Shown here in pieces: positions 8,661 to 14,911 of a stretch of DNA of 14,911 bases. Origin of the DNA: Larix sibirica (Eukaryota > Streptophyta > Pinopsida > Pinales > Pinaceae); the NCBI GenBank assembly GCA_004151065.3, contig NWUY0300027882.1, positions 114,903 to 129,813 of the forward strand, written 5' to 3'. The notes under the pieces are model-generated. The model searched no databases, was not told the origin of the DNA, and saw nothing but the letters and a program-made list of their open reading frames with translations. Made by a program: the position numbers and the translations under genes. Position 1 is the first letter of the stretch, and every line of letters starts with the position of its first letter.

Positions 8661-9504
8661 TTCAACATCACAGCAATGGCTTCACAATTTCAGCAAAGTT
8701 AGGTATGCATCTTCTAATCGATAAAGGAATGAATTGCCTTTTTATTAGTAGGCAATGGCACTTCTTGGATCCTTTGAACTTTAGCTGGATCAATTTTGAC
8801 ACCTTCTTTAGATGCTATGGCCCAACAACTTACCCTCATCAACTCTGAAAATAGTCTTTTTAAGGTTTCTGCATCTTTCAAATACCTGTTTGACATGAGG
8901 GACATGTGCACTTCTATCCTTACAAAAAACTGTAAGATCATTTTGATAAACAATTATAATCTTACCCATGGTGTCCCGAAATGCATAGTCTATGGCTCTT
9001 TGGATGGTAAATCCAAGATCGAGCAACCCAAATGCCATCCTGAGATATTGGAATGTTCCCCTTGGAATGGTGAATGTAGTTTTTTCCTGATCCTTTTCTG
9101 CCACCAACACCTGATTGTATCATGAAAAACCATTCAACATGGACATCATACCTGCCCCTGTAACCTGCTGCAAAAGATGCTCCATATTAGGAGGATAGTT
9201 ATCTTTTAGAGATAGCTGATTGAAATTCCTGAAATCCAACACCAAATCTAATCTCTCCATTTTTCTTCCTGACTAGGGCCAAGTTTGCCACCCAGGATGA
9301 ATATCTACTAGGTGCAATGATTCCAGCCACCAACATTTTTTGCAATTCCTTTTGAATGATAGGTGCTCATCTTGGGTTGATATGTCTCTGTTTTTCCCTG
9401 AAAGGTTTAGCTTCTTCTTTTAAGGGGATTGTGTGTTTGATAATGTTTTCTTTTCCTTCAAGCCATCATAACTCCATGCAAATATATTTTCGTAGTTTCA
9501 ACTT
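8661..9504 (-). pseudogene. Ty3/gypsy reverse transcriptase, decayed
   Basis: Pieces in shifting minus frames read FAWSYDGLKEK, HTIPLKEEAKPFREKQRHIN (TGA at 9367-9369 soon after), ELQKMLVAGIIAPSRYSSWV and LVRKKNGEIRFGV. A frameshift follows, then LSLKDNYPPNMEHLLQQVTG and MMSMLNGFS*YNQVLVAEKD (TGA at 9120-9122). Next are TFQYLRMAFGL, IIIVYQNDLTVFCKD, KLLGHSI, a further frameshift, KEGVKIDPAKVQRIQEVPLP, and NFAEIVKPL. These are the ordered fingers, palm and thumb motifs of Ty3/gypsy RT. In motif A the LDGFS aspartate is Asn (codon 9132-9134). In motif C the first Asp of YxDD is also Asn (YQND, 8937-8948). A short deletion has removed part of the segment after HSF near 8720. Confidence 0.9.
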
Positions 9505-9884
9505 TCAAAACTCTCTTATTTCATCAGTACTGCAATTCTTTCCAATGTGGACGATCTTCAGATGCAATTCTGTCCCAATATTAACTTCAATGCAATCTTC
9601 CAGCTTAGCTTCTTCTTGACATCTTTTGGCTCTGTCATCTTGATCAAATAATTTCTCCAAAGGAACGAGTCCTTTGGGAATTTCGTTTTCTCTCGACTGC
9701 ATGACCAAAGGACCTGATTCCTCTTGCCAGTTTATTTGGCATGAAGAGAATTCGTGCAAGTTAGTAAAATATCCAGTAATTTGTGTATTATCACTAAATA
9801 CTTGTCAGTTATCAAAATTATCAAGGACAGCGGGTCTGAACACTACTTCCATTTTGCAAGCAGCTTTCAACATCTCATCACAAG
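9505..9884 (-). pseudogene. Linker between archaeal-type RNase H and RT
   Basis: The minus frames read KMEVVFRPAVLDNFDN, a stop, FTNLHEFSSCQINWQEES, then IPKGLVPLEKLFDQDDR and VNIGTELHLKIVHIG with CSTDEIREF. The last part leads straight into the start of RT. From memory, the same kind of connecting segment (xPLExLFD...LGTE...IGK..S..E...F) occurs upstream of RT in plant Ty3/gypsy polyproteins of this type. Its presence shows that the archaeal-type RNase H and RT were parts of one continuous polyprotein, not two elements nested by chance. TGA codons interrupt it near 9825 and 9505. Confidence 0.75.
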
Positions 9885-10330
9885 GCTGTAGGGTTGCTGC
9901 TGCCACAAGTAATGTATTGACATGCTCATTTTGATCTTGAGGGACAACTTTAATGGAGAAAGCATCCAGTATTTCAATAGAATCCCATATTACATTTCTA
10001 TATTTCTTTATTCTATCATTTTTAGCAGCACATTGATTCTTTACTCAATGAACAACCAAATCAGAATCTCCAACTATTTTCAAAACTTTGATTTTCATTC
10101 CTCTTGTTGATTACAATCCTAACACAATCCCAACACAAAACTTCATATTCAACTATGTTGTTTGTACAATCGAATTCTAACTTGTAGGAATAAGGTACGA
10201 GTTCATCTTTTGGAGAAGCAAAAAAAATTCCCACTCCAGCACTTGTTCTTGACCTGGCACCATCAAAATGCATCTCCCATGTACCATCCTGGTCATCTTC
10301 CAAGGAATTTCCCATAGATGAACCTGTATG
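9885..10330 (-). pseudogene. Archaeal-type RNase H (aRNH) placed before RT
   Basis: The minus frame from about 10287 reads TWEMHFDGARSRTSAGVGIF, SPKDELVPYSYKLEFDCTNN and IVEYEVL. After a one-base frameshift near 10100 it reads VLKIVGDSDLVVH, a TGA at 10045-10047, YRNVIWDSIEILDAFSIKVV, and NEHVNTLLVAAATL ending near 9890. This is the RNase HI fold of the type acquired by plant Ty3/gypsy elements, with FDGA, NNxxEYE and GDSDLV motifs. The first Asp (10262-10264), the Glu (10148-10150) and the second Asp (10066-10068) are all preserved. The last acidic position appears as Asn (HVNTL). It joins the protease region upstream without a gap and the RT linker downstream. Confidence 0.85.
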
Positions 10331-10861
10331 TTGGGTTAGTATAGCATAGTTTCCTAGATCATCCTCTTAACACACTTGTTCATTCATGGGTTCTTTGGGT
10401 TCTTCAACATAAAACTTCATCATGAGCTTCTGATAGAGTTTAACATATGTAGTATCTTTTGTAGGGATGGAAGCATATGCCAAATCAAGATGTATATTGT
10501 TGCGCCAAGCTAGCTGCCCATTTTCTCATCCATCAAAATAGAGATATCAGGATAAGCTGCTATTTGACCTAGAGATCTTTGATTTACTCATAAACCTTTT
10601 GATGGTGCATACATTCCTGTAAGGTCATATAATTTGAAGCCCTAGTTGATTCATAACTTTAAGGGACATGACATTTGTGGAAGCTCCAGAGTCTAACATG
10701 CAATTGTGAAGTAACAAATCACTAATAATCATGAAACGAAGACTGGAGAATGAGCCCCATTCCTTCCTTCCTGGTTCATACCTTGACAAATCACTAGCTT
10801 ATCTTCATTTTCATCTAACCCCAAAATCTAGCTTATCTTCATTTTCATCTGACCCCAAAAT
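10331..10861 (-). pseudogene. Aspartic protease region of the Ty3/gypsy element
   Basis: The minus frame reads SRYEPGRKEWGSFSS, RFMIISDLLLHNCMLDSGAS, TNVMSLKVMNQLGLQI and then a TGA. It carries the retropepsin active-site triad DSG at 10685-10693, preceded by a hydrophobic strand as in other pseudo-aspartyl proteases. The second half is more decayed. The end is again clear: NNIHLDLAYASIPTKDTTYV and MMKFYVEEPKEPMNEQV (about 10503-10372), followed by TAA at 10367-10369, EDDLGNYAIL and the aRNH. A 34-bp tandem duplication at 10794-10861 breaks the frame just upstream of the protease. Confidence 0.8.
10794..10861. repeat. 34-bp tandem duplication inside the pro region
   Basis: Two adjacent 34-base copies (10794-10827 and 10828-10861) begin CTAGCTTATCTTCATTTTCA and differ by one base (TAACC versus TGACC). 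The length is not a multiple of three, so the duplication shifts the frame between the gag end and protease. The near identity suggests that it happened late, after the element had become inactive. Confidence 0.95.
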
Positions 10862-11290
10862 CTTTTTGACATTTTCTTTATATGTTGGGATTTTGATGAG
10901 CTGCATGAGAGGGACTTGCACTTTCATTTTACCCATCTCATTAACAATCCCAGTACTAATAAATATGTCAATTTGTATATATCGTTGTAATGAATTGGAT
11001 TGCTCCTCTCGCAGATTTGTCTATCTTAGAGTAGACTTTAATGCAACGCTTTCTTTAAACTTCTGCAATGCAGGCTTGTTTCCTCCTTGTTCCATTTGCA
11101 TCTTTCTTCGAGCATAAGTCTTTAATTTTTTTGTAATGCCCATAATTTCTTTGGGAGAGAGTCTCTCACCAAACATGCCCTGCAGCTTATCAGTTTGGAG
11201 ACTTAGAATTTTTATCTCATCCATATATTCCCCAAGTATAGAGTAAACCCTATCATCCAAAACATAAATAAAATTATCATCCATATACTA
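10862..11290 (-). pseudogene. Region between gag and protease
   Basis: The minus frame 11284-11021 is open and reads MDDNFIYVLDDRVYSILGEY, LSLQTDKLQGMFGERLSP and KKLKTYARRKMQMEQGGNK. It continues after a stop as LREEQSNSLQRYIQIDIFIS, IVNEMGKMKVQVPLMQLIKI, PTYKENVKKI and GSDENEDKLD. The last part resembles the segment leading into protease in this type of polyprotein (basic strand, LIKIP, KENVKK). The first part I cannot match to a known domain. No C-x2-C-x4-H-x4-C zinc knuckle was seen between gag and protease. Confidence 0.6.
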
Positions 11291-11349
11291 AATATCATCA
11301 ATCTGATCAGGGTCACCTTCATTTGGAGTAATTTCAATTGGCATGATCA

Positions 11350-12288
11350 GGGACCTATAGACTCTGCATGTGCTCTCCGGATGAAGAACATGGCATGGTC
11401 TGCACGAAGTTGTTCACTTCCACCAAATTTGTAGGCTCCAAAGGTACATGCAATCTAGTATCTCCAGATCTTCTGTTCTTGTCAAAACCAAAATTTCTTT
11501 CTGTGGCTGAAAATTTGTCCTCGGGTGCATCTGGTTTCGTTTTACGATTCCCATCCTAATCATTTGATTTTCCATGGATTACGTATTTGTAGTCATCTTC
11601 TCCATCCTTTAAATGAGATTTGTCATTATATCTGGTGCTGGGTCATTTGAGTTCATAGCCCTTGTCCTTGTTTCAACTTTTGAAGTGGATGCCCCGGAAG
11701 AACAAATAAATCTACCTTGCTAGAAGAAGCCACATTATCTTCAATTTTTCCTGCAATTTCTTGAGTATCCTTTGTCTTTTGGAGATTTATGCCTTAGCAA
11801 AAAATCCAAAATTCTCTTCAAATGCATTCACATAATGAAGAAGCACATCACCTCCTTTAGTTCTAATAATCCGCTAGGATTTTATCAATTAGCTTTTACA
11901 ACCTCATATTAAATTCCCTTATTGCTTCATTTTCTTTCTTCTTAACTTCATTTAGTTTTGCTGACAACATTCTACCATCCTTTTTTACTTACCATTGTTC
12001 CAAAAAGAAATCCTTAAATGTACTCTAGGTTTTGATACCAGCATCATATTTCTGAACCAAAACCCTAACATTCTCTCTAATGATAACACAAACAACTTCA
12101 GTACCACATCCTCTGATATCCTTAGTAATTATATCTTCAAATGCTCTTACACGAGTTTGGGCTGAGATAAAAATGTTACCTTCGAATTTACGAAACCACT
12201 TATGATACTTATCTAGCATAGCTTGGGGTACTCCTTGAAATGTTGTGATGTCCAAAGCTTTGTACAAATTTTCTTTCCATGATGCCAT
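11350..12288 (-). pseudogene. Ty3/gypsy gag, decayed
   Basis: The frame opens at ATG 12286-12288 with MASWKENLYKALDITTFQGV and runs to about 12025 through KWFRKFEGNIFISAQTRVRAF. It then continues, with stops and frame changes, as KDFFLEQW, KLNEVKKKENEAIREFNMRL, KLIDKILADY and GGDVLLHYVNAFEENFGFF (about 11810). This is the layout of a plant retrotransposon gag: an N-terminal segment, a Trp-containing helix and a basic E-x-[IV]-x-E-F-x-x-R stretch. A later open piece (about 11555-11359) reads DKFSATERNFGFDKNRRSGD, LHVPLEPTNLVEVNNFV and PCSSSGEHMQS and is probably the gag tail. The ATG lies about 270 bases past the primer-binding site, as expected for a gag start. Confidence 0.75.
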
Positions 12289-12560
12289 GATCCTTGTTGA
12301 AGCTTTCTGCCATGTATGGCTGTACTATTCAAGAACATTACAATTTTATGTACCTGAATCTTGTGATAACTGGGCTGATTTGTTCCTTAGTCTTCTCTTG
12401 TAAACTCTTTCTGGTTCGGCTAATGGTGGAGCTAACTTGCCTGGGAAACTTCTTGTATGATGTTCCTTCTTTGAGTTTTCTTCCAATGGGGTTGACACAT
12501 AGGATGTCTCACCAATAGTTCTGAAATATGGTCATCAATTTTTGGGCAAGGGACTTGGCT

Positions 12561-12578
12561 TCCTCAGCAGCGGCACCA
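12561..12578 (-). promoter_or_regulatory. Primer-binding site, tRNA-Asp-like
   Basis: On the minus strand this reads TGGTGCCGCTGCTGAGGA. It matches 14 of 18 bases of the complement of the plant tRNA-Asp(GUC) 3' end as I recall it (TGGCGCCGTTGCCGGGGA), and all four differences are transitions. It lies three bases inside the putative LTR end and upstream of gag, the correct place for starting minus-strand DNA synthesis. tRNA-Asp-type sites are known in Tat/Athila-type plant Ty3/gypsy elements. Confidence 0.65.
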
Positions 12579-12581
12579 ATT

Positions 12582-13050
12582 TGCTACCTTCTAAATCTGC
12601 ACCTGTAGAATATTCAAGTCTATGCAAGAATGCAACCTAGGGCAACTTATTAGAAACCCTTCCGAATGACACCTTAGTGGATTTCCGTTCACTTTAGGTC
12701 GGCTCTCCTATGGCACAAGAGGGTTTTCATATGTATGATTGCTAAATGACCCTTATAATCTTCTTCAACAAACCAGATTTAGTGATCTAACACGTTATGA
12801 TGTACATTGATATTACTGCGGTGAGTTCAAGTAGATTAGTATTCCAAGAACCAAAAAGCAAGAAACCCTAGAGTGGGTCACGTTATTGAAGACATGAGAG
12901 CTCAATAACACATATCACAATATTATTATAAGACAATACAGTACAGCATTACATTGAGGGTTCTCATTGTTATAAAGAGTTTGAGAGACCACAACCCTAA
13001 TTGACTAAAACCCTAGTATGTAGACCCTAACATTTAACCTAAGTCACTTA
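12582..13050 (-). repeat. 5' LTR of the Ty3/gypsy element, outer end undefined
   Basis: On the minus strand the sequence ends GATTTAGAAGGTAGCA at 12582, then AAT, then the primer-binding site. The CA end is canonical for an LTR. The 5' TG end cannot be placed because no partner LTR is present and bases 13054-13055 are unresolved; the LTR may reach beyond 13300. A TATA-like TTTATAA on the minus strand (12970-12976) lies about 390 bases upstream of the CA end, a reasonable place for the LTR promoter. Confidence 0.55.
12970..12976 (-). promoter_or_regulatory. Possible LTR TATA box
   Basis: The minus strand reads CTCTTTATAACAATG here, a TATA-like heptamer inside the presumed LTR. The call depends on the LTR assignment and is otherwise a common word in AT-rich DNA. 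Confidence 0.3.
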
Positions 13051-13206
13051 AGTNNATAGTTCTTGGACCAGGTTGAGCTCCATCAAGTTGCCTCGTAACC
13101 CTCGGAAAGGTGTAGTTCCTGAGTTGAATTCCCGAGTTCTTGGATTCACTTCCCTAAACTCCCGAATCATGATTCTCCCAAACTAAATTACTGGACAACA
13201 ATCAGT

Positions 13207-13293
13207 ATGCATGTCACGTAACCTCACTAGTAGATTGCAATTGACATGCATGTCACGTAACCTCACTAGTAGATTGCAATCGAAAAGCATGTC
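13207..13293. repeat. 39-bp tandem repeat, two identical cores plus a fragment
   Basis: A 35-base core starting ATGCATGTCACGTAACCTCA occurs at 13207-13241 and again, identical, at 13246-13280. The period is 39 bases. At the next period, 13285-13293 (AAGCATGTC) matches eight of nine bases of the unit start, giving a degenerate third unit. It lies in, or just outside, the LTR region and is non-coding. Confidence 0.95.
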
Positions 13294-13416
13294 TCAACCA
13301 ATGAGGGATCATTCCCTAGATCCACAACTATTGAACTAACTGGGAAACCGTCCATACTGAGCTATTAATTGATCCCTTCCTATCTTCAAAGCCTTGGATT
13401 TTTAAAATGCAAAAAA
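13294..13416. other. Short spacer, no gene seen
   Basis: AT-rich sequence with no recognised motif lies between the tandem repeat and the open frame on the minus strand. It could be the outer part of the LTR. Confidence 0.4.
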
Positions 13417-13743
13417 CTAGTTTTCTTCAGCAAGGAAAACACCATTGGCAGTGTCTGGTGGTTCTTCTTTGATAGCTACAAATCCTTTGATAAAGCTGAG
13501 AGCACATGTTGTATGACCCATCATCATCATAATAGATCTCTGGCTAAAACACTCTTCAACATTAAGCCTTGCACTGGTACTAATGGCATTATGAGAGATC
13601 TTTTGCTTTCCACTAATTGAATGATTATTTCTTGATCCTTTGATAGGCTCTATCACTAGTAGTACACTATAAGCAAATGCATATTTACCTTCATTTTTAG
13701 TGTGAGGCAGTTTAGAAAAATCTTCAAATCTAAAAAGGTTTTG
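13417..13743 (-). CDS. Unidentified open frame, possible exon or gene fragment
   Basis: The minus frame stays open for 108 codons, from just after a TGA upstream of 13743 to a TAG at 13417-13419. That is long for this stop-rich window. It begins NLFRFEDFSKLPHTKNEGKY, has a hydrophobic stretch AFAYSVLLVIEPI, a run of four Met (SIMMMMGHTTC) and ends IKEEPPDTANGVFLAEEN. No start Met is obvious near its beginning. The frame upstream of the TGA is also readable for about 17 codons (HYNLWIVERGTLQTE). I do not recognise a family. It could be an exon of a host gene, a decayed element ORF or chance. The opposite strand is also open over 13369-13620, which weakens the case. Confidence 0.25.
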   Translation of the reverse strand, partial: QNLFRFEDFSKLPHTKNEGKYAFAYSVLLVIEPIKGSRNNHSISGKQKISHNAISTSARLNVEECFSQRSIMMMMGHTTCALSFIKGFVAIKEEPPDTANGVFLAEEN

Positions 13744-14911
13744 TCACTCTGTTTGTAGTGTACCCCTTTCAACTATCCATAAGTTGTAATGCTAAGACAC
13801 TAAACAATAGGATAGAGGACGAACTATACAGGTGTTGTACGTGTTCAAATGGGTTGCATAGAAGAGAAAAAAAAATCTGGTGCTTGAAAAATAACAAATT
13901 CGATGGCTATACATCTTGCTTCGGCAACTCCTCTTCAAATGGAGGCTCGATCCTTTGGCATAAGTCTTGGTAAAAATATGGTGACTATGATAAATGAAGG
14001 TTTCTTTAAAACAAATAACAGATTGGCATCTCTTGCTTTGTGAATGTTGGATGTGGATCGTTATAAAAAATGACGGTTGGCTGGCTGACTACCAAAATTG
14101 TGGATGCGTTTCATTTTCCTCTCGACGACTATATGCATTGGAGGCAGCGGCTCGAAAATGATTGTGATTGCTCTGTTATGGTGGTTGGACTGTGGCAACG
14201 ACGTGTGATAGCTGCAGTGACTACTTCCTGCTCAATGGTGGCTTACTCTAGATTGTTGGTTTTGTTACCACTCAAACTAGCAGCCCTGTGCAAATCAAGG
14301 CGATGTATACCTAGTGCTAGCGAAGGTAAGCTCGAGAGAGAGTTGAACCCAATGTCACCACAGTTGAACCTCTCAACACTTTGGGTAACTCCAAAACCTA
14401 GAGAGAGACCCTAATCAGTTAAAGATCCCTACAACCACCAACAAGACACAAGTACCTAAGTACCTTCCATGGAACCTTAAAAGTTAATAGCGATGATCAA
14501 TGCCTTTTCAGAGTCAAACAATATCAAATCTAGACACAAGAATCATATATACGTGAAGTTTTTCACTTTATTAAATAAAGTCACGCCTTTTGAGGCAATT
14601 TCACGTTTCCCAAGGCGATCACTCCAAAAAGTGCGCCCTCAAGGGAAAGAGGACAATTGGGCTAAGGTGAACATGGAGGATGAAACAAAAATTCCAAACA
14701 CCCTCCTATTCACGATTTACGAGGGTTTCATGAATCCCAATGCACTTTCTCAAATGAAGATGCCCTCTAGGGTTTGTGGCTAAAACTCTAGGGCGAATTT
14801 TTAGGGCTGGAAAAAATATTTCTATGCATAAAATAAAATAAAACATTTAAAATTTGATGAAAAAGAAGAGAGTTGAAGGATAGGGTATTAGATTCTTGTC
14901 TCAAACCCTAG
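13744..14911. other. Non-genic right end, no gene supported
   Basis: The plus strand carries two open frames (14070-14414 and 14493-14783) with ATG starts but no recognisable domain, signal peptide or family motif. The final 100 bases are A-rich. CCCTAG/CCCTAA words recur between 14390 and the end as isolated copies, not as a telomeric array. No element end, RNA gene or host exon was recognised. Confidence 0.45.

Larger units (their letters stand above)
8215..13050 (-). mobile_element. Ty3/gypsy LTR retrotransposon relic with two RNase H domains
   Basis: A minus-strand element can be traced from an LTR (right) through primer-binding site, gag, protease, archaeal-type RNase H, linker, reverse transcriptase and RT-linked RNase H (left). 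The domain content resembles plant Ty3/gypsy elements that carry a second, archaeal-type RNase H, such as the Tat group. Here, however, that domain sits between protease and RT. Many stops and frameshifts run throughout. The frame after RNase H dies at about 8215, and no integrase or 3' LTR was found, so the copy is 3'-truncated or rearranged. The right boundary is uncertain because only one LTR is visible and two bases (13054-13055) are unresolved. Confidence 0.85.

Noticed and set aside
8796-9125. Plus-strand 109-codon open frame
   Set aside because: It is antisense to clear RT motifs on the minus strand.
10731-11117. Plus-strand 128-codon open frame with hydrophobic stretches
   Set aside because: It is antisense to the protease and pre-protease region, and the tandem duplication at 10794-10861 inflates its length.
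13369-13620. Plus-strand 83-codon open frame overlapping the unidentified minus frame
   Set aside because: It has no recognised motif and is shorter than the minus-strand frame. It is kept only as a caution for that call.
14070-14414. Plus-strand 114-codon open frame
   Set aside because: It shows no domain, signal peptide or family resemblance, and one frame of this length is expected by chance in the GC-richer stretch.
14493-14783. Plus-strand 96-codon open frame
   Set aside because: The composition is unremarkable, no motif was recognised, and there is no supporting context such as splice sites or element ends.
14880-14911. Telomere-like CCCTAG/CCCTAA words at the right end
   Set aside because: They are single isolated words, not an array, and such words are common in plant promoters and LTRs.
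1-14911. tRNA, rRNA, CRISPR or intact host gene
   Set aside because: None was recognised by eye on either strand. The repeats present are two- or three-unit tandem duplications or the 21-bp minisatellite, not spacer-repeat arrays.

Overview
The window looks like repeat-dense, non-genic nuclear DNA from a large plant genome. The reasons are relics of two plant-type retrotransposon classes, AT-rich spacers, stop codons that look like C-to-T decay, and single unresolved bases typical of a draft assembly (298, 5572, 13054-13055). The non-LTR sequences resemble, from memory, LINEs abundant in gymnosperms and early-diverging land plants, so a conifer-like genome is plausible but unproven. No intact host gene, tRNA, rRNA or CRISPR array was recognised.

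Layout: 1-321 holds an unassigned decayed frame. 350-780 is AT-rich spacer. 805-1012 is a diverged 21-bp repeat that codes on the minus strand for a seven-residue repeat. 1122-4062 is a long LINE relic on the minus strand, running from the endonuclease C-terminus through reverse transcriptase (RT) to the C-terminal CCHC finger. 4065-5425 has no recognised gene. 5426-5571 looks like the polypurine tract and LTR start of a Ty1/copia-like element. It abuts an unresolved base and a second LINE relic (5573-about 6720, minus strand) that lacks its 3' third. 6720-8215 has no recognised gene.

8215 to about 13050 is a minus-strand Ty3/gypsy element. In element order it shows an LTR end, a tRNA-Asp-like primer-binding site, gag, an aspartic protease, an archaeal-type RNase H (aRNH), a linker, RT, and the RT-linked RNase H. 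No integrase or 3' LTR was found. From 13060 to the right end there is a 39-bp tandem repeat, one unexplained open frame (13417-13743, minus) and spacer.

The most interesting system is the Ty3/gypsy relic. It has two RNase H domains, and the aRNH lies between protease and RT rather than after the RT-linked RNase H. The RT-linked domain has lost its catalytic aspartates, while the aRNH keeps its first three acidic residues. The copy itself is dead, with stops, frameshifts and Asp-to-Asn changes in both RT catalytic motifs. All domain assignments come from reading translations by eye; no database search was run.
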